Shown piece after piece: positions 16,306 through 24,820 of a stretch of 64,000 nt of DNA. Made by a program: the position numbers and the translations under genes. A model generated the notes under the pieces. The model searched no databases. It saw only the letters and a list, made by a program, of their open reading frames with translations, and had not been told where the DNA came from. The stretch spans positions 868,001-932,000 of the forward strand of contig NZ_VTFU01000001.1 in the NCBI RefSeq assembly GCF_009192735.1. The letters run 5' to 3'. This DNA comes from Arthrobacter gandavensis. GTDB taxonomy: Bacteria > Actinomycetota > Actinomycetes > Actinomycetales > Micrococcaceae. Position 1 is the first letter of the stretch. Every line of letters starts with the position of its first letter.

Positions 16306-16545
16306 ATGAGCAACCATGCCCGCGGCGACCTCCCTGCAAAGAAGGTCCTCACCCGCGCCATCTATGTGCCCACCGCCATTACCCTGATCATGGCCGTCTA
16401 TTTCGCCATAACCGGCGAATGGCTTCTGGCCGGCCTGATGGTGGTGGTATCGCTCGGCAGTCTGATCACCTATCCCTGGTACAAGCGCCAGCTTGCTGCC
16501 CGGGACGCTGCCGCTGCGAAGCCGGCAAGCAGCCACGACAGCTAG
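16306..16545 (+). CDS. Small membrane protein, 79 residues
   Basis: Unrecognised protein with two hydrophobic segments (about 18-36 and 39-57), a basic loop YKRQLAARD and a soluble C-terminus. The ATG has only a weak AAGAAAG upstream. It ends 5 bases before the kinase-like gene, so the two are probably co-transcribed. Confidence 0.7.
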   Translation: MSNHARGDLPAKKVLTRAIYVPTAITLIMAVYFAITGEWLLAGLMVVVSLGSLITYPWYKRQLAARDAAAAKPASSHDS

Positions 16546-16550
16546 GCGGC

Positions 16551-17138
16551 ATGATCAAAAACGTGTCCACGTCACCCGCTCTTTTACTCATTGGCCCCGC
16601 GGCAGCTGGGAAATCGACCATCGGCACCCTAACCGCGGACCTCTTGGGTATTCCCTTTGTGGATCTGGATGAGATTGGTGCTGATTACTACGCCGAGGTT
16701 GATTGGAGCATCGACCGGCTGGTGCGGCGCACCGCTCAGGTGGGACGGGTGGCGGCCGAACGGGAGTGGGAACCCGCACGCGCCCATGCCGTGCGCAGAG
16801 CTGTGGAAGACCATCCGGATGCTGTACTGGCGTTGGGCGCCGGGCATTCCTCCTATACCGACGCTGCTTGTTTTGCGGACGTACAGGCTGCCGCGGCCAA
16901 GGTCTCAACCGTGGTTCTGCTGCTGCCCACGGGCGAGCGGGCAACGGACCTGGCCGAGCTCAAACGGCGGTCACTGACCACGAAGGGGACGGATTGGGTT
17001 AGTTCGGGGCACGACTTCATGGCGGAGTGGCTCGATGATCCGGGAATGCGCTCCCTCGCCACCGACCTCGTCATCACAGGAGCCGACACTCCCCTGGAGT
17101 GCGCACTGCGCGTCGCCGGGCTGGTTCAAGGGACATGA
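16551..17138 (+). CDS. P-loop kinase, shikimate kinase-like
   Basis: Soluble 195-residue nucleotide-binding protein. The Walker A motif GPAAAGKST is at 15-23, FVDLDEIGAD resembles the Asp-containing second motif of shikimate kinases, and VLALGAGHS corresponds to the GGG loop of that family in altered form. The frame is open further upstream over the preceding gene; the ATG at 16551 is chosen because it begins directly before the fold. The phosphate acceptor is unknown. A biosynthetic shikimate kinase would normally lie in the aro operon, so this is more likely a divergent paralogue. Confidence 0.72.
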   Translation: MIKNVSTSPALLLIGPAAAGKSTIGTLTADLLGIPFVDLDEIGADYYAEVDWSIDRLVRRTAQVGRVAAEREWEPARAHAVRRAVEDHPDAVLALGAGHSSYTDAACFADVQAAAAKVSTVVLLLPTGERATDLAELKRRSLTTKGTDWVSSGHDFMAEWLDDPGMRSLATDLVITGADTPLECALRVAGLVQGT

Positions 17139-17686
17139 ACACGCCCCGGGAACGCGCGGAACCCCTCGAACTACAGCCGGGCGCCATCGTGAATTTCATT
17201 TCGGCGGTCTTGGCGGAGCCTTGGCCGTCGATGAGCAACCAGTTCTGCACCTACTTTGAGCACCTTGGGTGCGAGCTCAAGCCAGCGGATGATCACAACG
17301 ACGACGACGCACTGCTGGGAGTCACGCGCGGATCCTTCGAAACACGCCGCATCACCACGAAGAACGCTTCCTGGTTGGCTATGGACGGATCCCTTTTTAG
17401 TCTCAACTTCTTCGCCTACGAGCATGAACGGGATGTCGTCGCAGCCGTCAAGGCAGGATATGACGGCATCAGGACCGGCCTCATTCGGCTATGCGGGCCC
17501 CCGCTCGATGAACGGCTGTCCCTGCACGACAACCGTTCCGCTGTCTGGTTGGTGCGGGACACTGAGATCGAACTGTATGCGCACATCGCGCTGGCCCCTG
17601 TGCTGCAGATCGGTCTCAGCCACAAGGAACGCAACGCTGCCTACGAACGCCGCCTCGCCCAGTTGCCGGACAGGCCTACATCCTAG
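17135..17686 (+). CDS. Hypothetical protein, 183 residues
   Basis: I do not recognise the family. The start overlaps the stop of the kinase-like gene by ATGA, with AAGGGA just upstream, so translation is probably coupled. The protein is soluble, acidic and has a hydrophobic core pattern such as SLFSLNFFAYEHE and IELYAHIALAPVLQIGL. The overlap suggests it works with the kinase-like protein. Confidence 0.72.
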   Translation: MNTPRERAEPLELQPGAIVNFISAVLAEPWPSMSNQFCTYFEHLGCELKPADDHNDDDALLGVTRGSFETRRITTKNASWLAMDGSLFSLNFFAYEHERDVVAAVKAGYDGIRTGLIRLCGPPLDERLSLHDNRSAVWLVRDTEIELYAHIALAPVLQIGLSHKERNAAYERRLAQLPDRPTS

Positions 17687-17703
17687 GCACTTCCCGCGTG
17701 CTG

Positions 17704-17922
17704 TTATTCCAGCGGTCCTTTGGCGGTACGCCGCTCGTGTCGGCGCCACAGACCAGACCAGACGCTGCCAACAGCAACAGCAACAAGAATAGTGATAGTC
17801 GTAACCCACCACTGCTGGGCTGCACCTGCAAATATTGGACCGACGATCATGCCGGCAATAAGTGCGCGATAAAACCAGGTTTTGGACATCCCGAGATATC
17901 CCGGCTCCCTTTCAGTTTCCAT
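17704..17922 (-). CDS. Small membrane protein, 72 residues
   Basis: Unrecognised. Two hydrophobic segments (about 18-34 and 38-55) with a Trp-rich turn and a basic C-terminus (LWRRHERR). It is convergent with the preceding gene and lies 30 bases downstream of another small membrane protein gene on the same strand. No strong Shine-Dalgarno is evident. Confidence 0.5.
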   Translation of the reverse strand: METEREPGYLGMSKTWFYRALIAGMIVGPIFAGAAQQWWVTTITILVAVAVGSVWSGLWRRHERRTAKGPLE

Positions 17923-17952
17923 CCGGTCAGCCTATTCGGCATAGGCAGCGAG

Positions 17953-18405
17953 TCAACTGGATGATTGATCGAACCGCGTTCTGCGGTCTGTATATCCTCT
18001 GACACGGGTGGCGAGGAATGCAGCCGATGTACCGCACACGAGCACAAACCCGACCCCGATAAAAAGAACTGCCAGGTTCGACCCAAGAGAGGGAAGCAGC
18101 AAGAAGGCGGCGAACGTGGTCGACATTGCCGCCCCCAGCCCGGCTGCTGCGCCGACAGACAGCCCCGGCCGCCCGCGGTGCGGCTTTCCCACCAGAAGCA
18201 GCAGCCCTGCGGCTGCGCCAAGGAAGCTCACGAGGCCGGCACCTAATCCGACGCCAGCTCCAATGACGCCAGCGATGACGGCGGCGCTCAGCCACGAGGA
18301 TCCTGATCCCCAGCCCACAAACTTCGGATCAAAATGCGCCTGAAATTCCGAGATGACACTCACCGCTGCTCCAGCCAGGCCGCCTGCTGCGGCACCGAGC
18401 ACCAC
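17953..18405 (-). CDS. Gly/Ala-rich membrane protein, 150 residues
   Basis: Unrecognised. Four hydrophobic Gly/Ala-rich stretches and a basic, Arg-rich C-terminus are visible. The GTG at 18405 is the last conventional start, yet the frame stays open to 18453 through FLGPLCLVAVV, which would complete the first membrane helix. The true start may therefore be a non-standard codon upstream, or the gene may be 5'-damaged. Confidence 0.5.
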   Translation of the reverse strand: MVLGAAAGGLAGAAVSVISEFQAHFDPKFVGWGSGSSWLSAAVIAGVIGAGVGLGAGLVSFLGAAAGLLLLVGKPHRGRPGLSVGAAAGLGAAMSTTFAAFLLLPSLGSNLAVLFIGVGFVLVCGTSAAFLATRVRGYTDRRTRFDQSSS

Positions 18406-18775
18406 GGCAACAAGACAGAGCGGGCCAAGAAACTTCCCCCGGTGCTGAATAATTTAGTTCTCCAATCGAAACTCGTAACCTGCGGAATCACGCCTAGCCT
18501 TAATTTATGGTGACTCAACAGGCTAACCGGAATTGCGCTCCATCCATCCTTCTGCGGCTCGCTTTCAGCTTGGTGGTGCCTGCTTCCCAGACCTGGCCGC
18601 TCTCCGATGGAGTATCGTCCGACTCAGTGCCCTGAGCAGAAAATCACGGCGCCACCGGCCCTGGATCCACACTCGCTGTCCGTCGGGGTAACTATAATTA
18701 AATGATTCGGTTGTGTGGCCGCTGCCCCCTCCGCCCGATCCAATAGATCCGTTTCTGTCCCACCTGGTGATGTAA
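18406..18775. other. Gap with no convincing gene
   Basis: About 370 bases with lower GC than the surroundings. A plus-strand frame of 42 codons starts at an ATG at 18507, 4 bases after TAGCCT-TAA. On the minus strand a 98-codon frame (18565-18861) overlaps the ManA-like gene and contains SFNYSYPDGQRVW, but it has AT-rich codons unlike real genes here. Neither is supported. The missing N-terminal codons of the ManA-like gene are not found in any frame here. Confidence 0.4.
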
Positions 18776-19888
18776 GTGCCCCTCGTGCGTACTGGTTCCG
18801 AGTTCTCAAGGTCCGTAGCACCCTCCAGCAGTGCACCGCTGCCCTCGCGCGGCCTGCTCATTGATTGGGATCCTGCGACCTATCGGCAAACACTGGAGCG
18901 GTTCGCCGGGGAAATGCCGCTCGCAGTCCCGCCAACGCACTCGGGGTCAGGCTCGCCGTTTCCCTTCCGCCTGAAGGTCCTGGACGCCGATGTCCCGCCG
19001 CCGATCATGCTGCACCCACACTGGGAACAGGCCTTGGCCGGATTCGTCCGGGAACAGGCCAGGGGCGTGCCGATGGCCGCCGGAAACCGCAATTACAAGG
19101 ACCGCAACCCAAAGTGTGAGGTTGCCGTAGCCCTCACACCACTGCGTCTGCTTGCCGGGGAGCGGACCACCGAGGAACTTCAAGCCATCTCTTCCGGGCT
19201 GGAACTGCCCTGGCTTCGCTCCTATCTTTCCTTCCGCCATGAGACCGCCATCCACTCGATACTGCGCATGTCGTCCTCCGAACTGACCGCTGCGCTGCGG
19301 GAAACGGCCGACGCCGTGGACCGGGCCCAGCCCCTCGAAGGAGCGGCGGCGGAAGCAGTGACCGTCGTACGGCGCCTGCAGCAGCAATTCCCCCACGACC
19401 GGGGCATCCTACTGGCGCTCTGCATGAAGCTGATCCAGCTCGATCCCGGCCAGGCGACAGTGATACCTCCGGGGTGCATGCACACCTATCTATCCGGCCA
19501 GGCCGTGGTGGTTATGGGCATCTCCGATAATGCGCTGCACGCCGGTTTGACCAAGGGGTGCGTGGACCTCTGCGAACTGCAGCATCTGACATACGCAGGA
19601 CAGCCCCAGCCATGTCCCCTGCCCGTGCTCGACGTTGGCGACGGAGAGCAGCGGATTCCGCTCTGGAGCGACGACCTGGATCTGCGGCGTGTGGTCGTGG
19701 GCAATGACCCAAAGTCCATTCGAGTAGGGCCGTTCAGCGTTGTGCTGGCCGCGATGGAGCATGCCGCCATCACCGTCAACGAAGTCACCGCGGAAATGGA
19801 GCCCGAAGCGAAAATCCTGTACGCCGGGGATCCGGTGACGGCCACGCTCACCGGGCCAGCCCAGATCTTCGTGGCGTCAACACGCTAG
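18776..19888 (+). CDS. ManA-like type I mannose-6-phosphate isomerase, N-terminally shortened and divergent
   Basis: Cupin-type phosphomannose isomerase homologue of 370 residues. FPFRLKVLDADVPPPIMLHP, NRNYKDRNPKCEVAVALTP and PPGCMHTYLSG align with ManA landmarks. The usual first 45 or so residues, with the YAWGS motif, are absent; a TAA stop lies directly before the GTG start. The zinc-ligand Gln before HP is Met, and the active-site Arg of SDNVLR is His (SDNALH), whereas the other Glu and His ligands remain. It is either a degenerate gene or a ManA-like protein with a changed role. It is followed by a truncated DUF1254 remnant. Confidence 0.68.
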   Translation: MPLVRTGSEFSRSVAPSSSAPLPSRGLLIDWDPATYRQTLERFAGEMPLAVPPTHSGSGSPFPFRLKVLDADVPPPIMLHPHWEQALAGFVREQARGVPMAAGNRNYKDRNPKCEVAVALTPLRLLAGERTTEELQAISSGLELPWLRSYLSFRHETAIHSILRMSSSELTAALRETADAVDRAQPLEGAAAEAVTVVRRLQQQFPHDRGILLALCMKLIQLDPGQATVIPPGCMHTYLSGQAVVVMGISDNALHAGLTKGCVDLCELQHLTYAGQPQPCPLPVLDVGDGEQRIPLWSDDLDLRRVVVGNDPKSIRVGPFSVVLAAMEHAAITVNEVTAEMEPEAKILYAGDPVTATLTGPAQIFVASTR

Positions 19889-19913
19889 CTGCCCCTGGCC
19901 CGCCGCAAGATAA

Positions 19914-20816
19914 AGGTTTGGGCCGGGCAATTCACCGTGCTTTTACATCCTCCCGTTCCATGACCTCTACACCGTTTATGCCGGCTACGTCAGTTCGGCC
20001 ACCACCGGCACCGGACCCGGCCGCTATTTGCTGGCTGGTCCGTCCTGGTCCGGCGGAACGCCCGAGGGATTTGATGGGGTTATCCGGGCTTCGACCGACG
20101 TCGTTGGATGCCTGGGGCGGACGGCTTTCACCGACGGTGACCTCGCAGCCCTGCGGGAGATCCAACACTCCTACGATGTTCGGCCGTGGCACGACTACGC
20201 CGGCACCGCCCCACCGGCCGTTGAAGCCGCTGATTGGCCGGAGTGGAACGAAGCGGCGGCAAACGGGCTGGGTTTCTATGACTATCTGGACATGCTGCTG
20301 GGATTCGCCCCGGTGCTGGAGGAGGACCGCGAGGTGCGGGAACGGCTCGCATCCATCGGGTTGGACGGCAGCGGGCGGTTCCGCACACTAAAGCTCGACG
20401 ACGCCGCCCGCGGTGCTTTCGCCCAAGGACTCGCTGAGGGGAAGGCCCATCTGGACCAGGTTGCAGGCGCAGCCAGCACCTCGACAGGCATGTTCGGCAC
20501 GCGTGAGCAGATGGCGGACGGCTATGACCGGCGCAACGTCGGCGCCAAGAAGGGCCTCTATGGGTTGCCGCCTGCCATCGCATGGTACGGCGGATGGCTT
20601 GTCGACGCCGCCGGCAACCGCATCACCCCGGGGTTGATCTACGACGACGACGGATCACTGACCCTCGAGGTACGGCACACACGTCCGGCGGAGACGGCAG
20701 TACCGAACTGGCTTCCATCACCGGAGGGACCTTTTACCGTCATCATCCGCGCGTATGGCGGGGACTCCGAGATCGTCGACGGAACATACCGGCTTCCCCC
20801 CATCGTTCCGGTTTAA
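19914..20816 (+). pseudogene. DUF1254/DUF1214 protein remnant lacking its N-terminus
   Basis: Homology starts abruptly at about 19941 with FYILPFHDLYTVYAGYVSSA followed by TTGTGPGRYLLAGPSW, the end of a DUF1254 domain, and runs to a DUF1214-type end (NWLPSPEGPFTVIIRAYGG). Full-length family members have roughly 100-150 more N-terminal residues. The frame is closed by TAA at 19911 and has no ATG or GTG before the homology; the first possible start is TTG at 20028, inside the domain. It therefore looks like a 5'-deleted gene fused to the end of the ManA-like gene region. Full-length relatives are exported, but no signal remains here. Confidence 0.75.
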
Positions 20817-20844
20817 CACGGCGGGCCACTGGTGAGGAGAAACC

Positions 20845-21516
20845 ATGACTTTCGTTATCGGTGAGATCCTTCCCCTCGCACTGGGGATTGCCATCAGCCC
20901 GATTCCCGTCATCGCGGCGATCCTGATGCTGCTCTCTCCCAGTGCACGCGGCACCAGTGTCGGGTTCGTCCTTGGCTGGGTGCTCGGGGTGGTGGCCGCC
21001 GTCGTCGTGTTCACCGTTGCTTCCTCACTGCTCACTGAGAGTGACGGGAACAGCTCCCGCCCTGTCGCCGGAATCATTAAGATCGTGCTCGGCTTTTTGC
21101 TGCTGCTCCTGGCGTTGAAGCAGTGGCGCTCCAAGCCCACGCGCGGCGCGCAACCGCCACTGCCAAAGTGGATGACAGCCATCGATTCGATGACCGCAGG
21201 CAGGGCCCTGCTGCTCGGATTCGCGCTCTCCGGCCTTAACCCCAAAAACCTGCTGATGGGCGTAGCCGCAGGAGTGGCCATCGGCTTCGGCGGGTTGGGC
21301 GTTGGGGAATCAGCTCTCGCAATCTCCATTTTTACGATCATCGCGGCGTCGACCGTTGCCATCCCTGTGATCGCATACCTCGTTGCCGCGGACCGGATGG
21401 CTCCCCGACTCGAGACCCTTCGTCAATGGCTTGTGCACAATAACGCGACCGTCATGGCCGTCCTTCTGCTCGTTATTGGCGTGGTCCTCATCGGTAAAGG
21501 CCTCGGCTCGTTCTAA
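20845..21516 (+). CDS. GAP-family (LysE-like) membrane protein
   Basis: Integral membrane protein of 223 residues with six hydrophobic segments. ALGIAISPIPVIAAILML at the start, FALSGLNPKNLLM in the middle and an APRLETLRQWL linker are typical of the GAP/Sap family, which in mycobacteria helps move glycopeptidolipids to the surface. GAGGAG precedes the ATG. The substrate here is unknown. Confidence 0.85.
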   Translation: MTFVIGEILPLALGIAISPIPVIAAILMLLSPSARGTSVGFVLGWVLGVVAAVVVFTVASSLLTESDGNSSRPVAGIIKIVLGFLLLLLALKQWRSKPTRGAQPPLPKWMTAIDSMTAGRALLLGFALSGLNPKNLLMGVAAGVAIGFGGLGVGESALAISIFTIIAASTVAIPVIAYLVAADRMAPRLETLRQWLVHNNATVMAVLLLVIGVVLIGKGLGSF

Positions 21517-21523
21517 GCAGGGG

Positions 21524-21979
21524 TCAGGATCCGCTGAGGACTCTACTGAACATCACGTATTCGCCGTCCCGGCCCGTACTCCCATAACCGGCGCCCTCGT
21601 ACAGCATGCTTGCCTCGTTGGTGTGGTGGACACCGAGCTCCACAACCCGTGCTCCGTCTGTGGCGGCCCTTTGCTCGAACCCTTCCAGGAGAAACCGTCC
21701 GAGTCCTTCGTGCCGCCGGCTGCCGAGGACATTGATCGAGACAAGGGTTGCGGTGTCACCATCGACACTCCATATCGCGTATCCGAGCGGGTTGCCCTCC
21801 GGGTCGATGCAGAACAGCGTCCGGGGCAGGGAATCGATCCAGTCCGCGAGGTTTAGGTCCAGAGCGGCCAGCCATCCCTGCTGGGCATCCGGCTCGATGG
21901 TCTCGATGTACTCGCGTTCCTGGCGGAGGATGAACGGCAGGTCGGTTACTTCCGCGGGCCGAAGGCGTGGCATGGTCAT
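21524..21979 (-). CDS. GNAT acetyltransferase
   Basis: Cytoplasmic 151-residue N-acetyltransferase fold. LVSINVLGSRRHEGLGRFLL provides the acetyl-CoA pyrophosphate loop (RRHEGLG), and EASMLYEGAGY is the C-terminal wedge. The ATG at 21979 overlaps the LysR stop as ATGA, which favours it over the ATG at 21991. The substrate is unknown. Coupling to the LysR gene suggests joint expression. Confidence 0.83.
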   Translation of the reverse strand: MTMPRLRPAEVTDLPFILRQEREYIETIEPDAQQGWLAALDLNLADWIDSLPRTLFCIDPEGNPLGYAIWSVDGDTATLVSINVLGSRRHEGLGRFLLEGFEQRAATDGARVVELGVHHTNEASMLYEGAGYGSTGRDGEYVMFSRVLSGS

Positions 21980-22890
21980 GGACCCGAGCATCCCACATCA
22001 TCCGCTGGCATCCTTCGAAGCGCGTCCGCGACCTGCAGGACTGCGGTCCGCTGGAGGGCTTCAGGCCGGCAGAGGAGGTCAACACGCCTGGCCAGCGGTA
22101 AATCGCGGATCGGTTTGAGGACGATTCCGCTCCCCGCCGGCGGGGAAGCGGTGTGGCGGGGCATCAATGCGATGGCCGGGCCGGCGGACACGACCGCCGC
22201 AGCAATGAAGAACTCGTTGATCCGGTGCGTAATCCGGAGGGGTTGGCCGGCATGAACGGCAATCGCCTGCAATGCGGGCAGGAGCGGAAACCCGTCCTGA
22301 ACGGACACCCATTCTTCGTTGATGATGTCGCCGATGCTGACGCTTGGAGCGCCGGCGAGAGGGTGCCGGTCCGACATGGCGACGTCCAGGGGCTCGCGCA
22401 CCAGCGGCATGACCGTGACCGTTTCGGGCCACGGCGCACTGTGCTCGAGGCGGTGCGCGATGACCAGGTCGTAATCGGCGGTAAGGGCCGGGAAATCCTC
22501 CTGTCCCACATCCTTATCGGAACAGATCAGCCGCGGGCTGCCGTCACCGGCCAGTGACTGAAGGAGGGGGCCGAAGTACGTGAGGCCGGCGCTGTTGAAC
22601 GCACAAAGGCTCACTGTCGCGCTGGGATCTTGAAGGTAGTGGCTGACGGCCTGCTCAGCGGAGCGCATCGCAACACTAATGTCGACGGCGGCTCGGGCCA
22701 AGGCCTGGCCGGCGCCGGTCAGGACAAGATTACGTCCCCGCCGTTCGGTCAGGGGAACCTCGACTCGCCTCTGCAACGCCGTGAGCTGCTGTGAGACAGC
22801 TGATGCGGAGACATGGAGGGAGCGGGCGACGGCAGCGAGACTGCCCCGGTCCCCAAGTTCCCTCAGTAAGCGCAGCTGATGAAGATCCAT
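21976..22890 (-). CDS. LysR-family transcriptional regulator
   Basis: Regulator of 304 residues. The winged HTH is at 1-60 (LRLLRELGDRGSLAAVARSL, SASAVSQQLTALQRR), followed by the periplasmic-binding-like ligand domain. It is divergent from a DMT exporter gene, the classic arrangement for LysR control of an exporter. No Shine-Dalgarno precedes the ATG, which is 11 bases after TAGATT, so the transcript may be nearly leaderless. The gap carries CCATA and TATGG 14 bases apart (22888-22911), a plausible LysR site. Confidence 0.9.
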   Translation of the reverse strand: MDLHQLRLLRELGDRGSLAAVARSLHVSASAVSQQLTALQRRVEVPLTERRGRNLVLTGAGQALARAAVDISVAMRSAEQAVSHYLQDPSATVSLCAFNSAGLTYFGPLLQSLAGDGSPRLICSDKDVGQEDFPALTADYDLVIAHRLEHSAPWPETVTVMPLVREPLDVAMSDRHPLAGAPSVSIGDIINEEWVSVQDGFPLLPALQAIAVHAGQPLRITHRINEFFIAAAVVSAGPAIALMPRHTASPPAGSGIVLKPIRDLPLARRVDLLCRPEALQRTAVLQVADALRRMPADDVGCSGP

Positions 22891-22938
22891 AAGGAGAATC
22901 TAAACTATGGATTCAGAAATTGCCCTCTCGTCTTATCG

Positions 22939-23925
22939 ATGCGGCTCCCTAAGACTTATGGCGTGCCCTCCTCCATAACTCCCGTCCCGCGCATCAGCGG
23001 TCAACGGCAAAGCCTGATCTCGCTTCTCACTGCGCGAAGAGTGGACCTCCTGCTGCTTATGGTCGCCGTCGCATGGGGCAGCAGCTACCTTGCCGCCAAA
23101 ACCCTGACCGACACGGTTGGCGTCACCGTAATCCTCTCGCTGCGTTTCCTCATCACCACGGTGGCCTTGGCATTGATCAGGATGATCTGGAGCCGACGCC
23201 GGGCCGGACGCCGCGAAATCGTCGTCGGCGTCGTGCTGAGCCTGACGCAGGCTGCGGTGCTCATCCTCGAAACCCACGGGATCGCGGGGACCAGCGCAAC
23301 AAACGCCGGGCTGATCATCAGTCTCGTGGTTGTTTTCACCCCTTTCGCTGAAAGCATCGCCTTCCGGGTACGGGTACCGCGCATGGTGTTCATTGCGGGG
23401 ATCACGGCGGTCGTGGGGGTCTGCCTCCTGGTCTCCGCCGACGGATTCGCCGCACCAACCCTTGGGGACATGCTCGTGCTGGCAGCAGCGGCTGTGCGCG
23501 CCGTTCACGTCACCGCGGTCTCCGCGCTCACCCGGGGACGCGGCCACAGCGCGCTGAATTTGACCCTGATCCAAAGTGCGGTGTGCGCCGTCGTGTACAC
23601 CCTCGCCGATTGCCCCGGCGTGCTCCGGGCAGTGCGCGGTTTCGATGCCGGTGAATGGGCCGGTGTGCTTTACCTGGGGTTGGCGTGCAGCGTGTTCGCC
23701 TTCCTCATCCAGACCTGGGCCATCCAACAAACATCGGCCTCCAGGGTGAGTCTGCTCATGGGCACCGAACCCATCTGGGCCGTTCTCATCGGTGTCACCA
23801 TCGGCCAGGAGGGCCTCACGCTTGCGGGGATCCTCGGTGCCGCCCTCATCATCAGCGGCACCTATCTGGGATTGAGGTCCGAAACACGCCATCGAGAGGC
23901 ATCGCTGCCCGCGAATTCCGGGTGA
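22939..23925 (+). CDS. EamA/DMT-family transporter
   Basis: Membrane protein of 328 residues with ten predicted helices in two EamA repeats. VAVAWGSSYLAAKTL begins the first, and LACSVFAFLIQTWAIQQTSA with LMGTEPIWAVLIG marks the second. Family members export amino acids or metabolites. The frame is open 20 codons further into the LysR gene, but ATG at 22939 (or GTG at 22963) fits better. It is divergent from and probably regulated by the LysR gene. Confidence 0.87.
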   Translation: MRLPKTYGVPSSITPVPRISGQRQSLISLLTARRVDLLLLMVAVAWGSSYLAAKTLTDTVGVTVILSLRFLITTVALALIRMIWSRRRAGRREIVVGVVLSLTQAAVLILETHGIAGTSATNAGLIISLVVVFTPFAESIAFRVRVPRMVFIAGITAVVGVCLLVSADGFAAPTLGDMLVLAAAAVRAVHVTAVSALTRGRGHSALNLTLIQSAVCAVVYTLADCPGVLRAVRGFDAGEWAGVLYLGLACSVFAFLIQTWAIQQTSASRVSLLMGTEPIWAVLIGVTIGQEGLTLAGILGAALIISGTYLGLRSETRHREASLPANSG

Positions 23926-24102
23926 ACGGCGTCATCCGTTTTGTGGCGGCTCCCCTGTGGCTTTCGCTGCCTCAGGTTTGGCCGCCCAGCATTCGCCCGA
24001 CGGCGGTGACTACCGCTTGCCGGCGAGCAGCGATTTCCTCAGCCTTGTCAGCCGCTGCACCGTGCCTGCAGCCCTCAGCCAGTCCAGCCCATCGAAGAGT
24101 GG

Positions 24103-24137
24103 GTGACCGGCAGCCTGCTCATGCAGGTCACTTTTTT
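24103..24137 (+). terminator. Rho-independent terminator after the DMT gene
   Basis: GTGACC at 24103-24108 pairs with GGTCAC at 24126-24131, followed by six T residues. A shorter inner CTGC/GCAG pairing competes. It is 180 bases downstream of the DMT stop with no gene between. Confidence 0.7.
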
Positions 24138-24158
24138 GCAGGGTTGAAGGGCACTTCC

Positions 24159-24437
24159 TTATCTGACGCCGCTTTCAGTGCTTTTTTCGGCGTCGCGATC
24201 CGTGGTGGTGGAGCGGCGGCCAATGGCCAGCCAGAGAATCGGACCGGCTACGGGGAAGGCAAGCACCACGAGGATCCACACTGCCTGTGCGGTGCCGGAG
24301 AGATGGCGGGAGCGCGCAATGCCAATGACAGCGACGATGAGAAAGAGCAGGGCGAGCACCCCGATGCCGAGGACGGTGAATTCCCATCGATTGGGTATCA
24401 CCGGGTTTGCGCCTTGTGTTGCCATCCATGCCAGCAT
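24159..24437 (-). CDS. PLDc_N-type small membrane protein, 92 residues
   Basis: Two hydrophobic segments; the second, WILVVLAFPVAGPILWLAIG, is the signature of the phospholipase D-nuclease N-terminal domain (PLDc_N), here without a nuclease. The C-terminus is polar and acidic. AGGGGGAC precedes the ATG. Stand-alone proteins of this type are common in actinobacteria with no known function. Confidence 0.82.
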   Translation of the reverse strand: MLAWMATQGANPVIPNRWEFTVLGIGVLALLFLIVAVIGIARSRHLSGTAQAVWILVVLAFPVAGPILWLAIGRRSTTTDRDAEKSTESGVR

Positions 24438-24546
24438 GAGAGTCCCCCTTTTTAGCCCCGAAATTCGGATGCTGTCTCCACCCTAGGCGAAGATCTCGGG
24501 GGCTCCAATGACCTCAAGATGGCATGGTTGGCGGTTGTCTGATCCC

Positions 24547-24792
24547 TCAGCGCGGAACTCGGATGAGGCGAATGATGCAGTATCCGAGCGCAATGACACT
24601 GACAAGGGCCAATGAGAAACTGCCTGGCCAACCAAGGGCTGGTCCTGCCGTGCACGTGGATCCCGCTCCGGATTCGGGGATGTAGTCGACGCACAGCCCG
24701 GATTGAAGACCGAAATTGAGGGCGTTCAACAAAACGATCAGCCCGCAGATCCAAACCCAAGCCTTCTTGGACCGCCGAGCAGTGCTGATCAT
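24547..24792 (-). CDS. Small membrane protein, 81 residues
   Basis: Unrecognised. Two hydrophobic segments flank an extracellular loop with cysteines (CVDYIPESGAGSTCTAG), which may form a disulfide. The ATG at 24792 is preferred to a TTG two codons upstream. The Shine-Dalgarno is weak. It lies 28 bases downstream of the APC permease gene on the same strand. Confidence 0.55.
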   Translation of the reverse strand: MISTARRSKKAWVWICGLIVLLNALNFGLQSGLCVDYIPESGAGSTCTAGPALGWPGSFSLALVSVIALGYCIIRLIRVPR

Positions 24793-24820
24793 CGGCAAAG
24801 CCTATGCGCCTGTGGCTGCT

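Noticed and set aside
18565-18861. Minus-strand 98-codon frame overlapping the ManA-like gene
   Set aside because: It has AT-rich codons unlike neighbouring genes, no Shine-Dalgarno, and no recognisable family; it also overlaps the start of a better supported gene.
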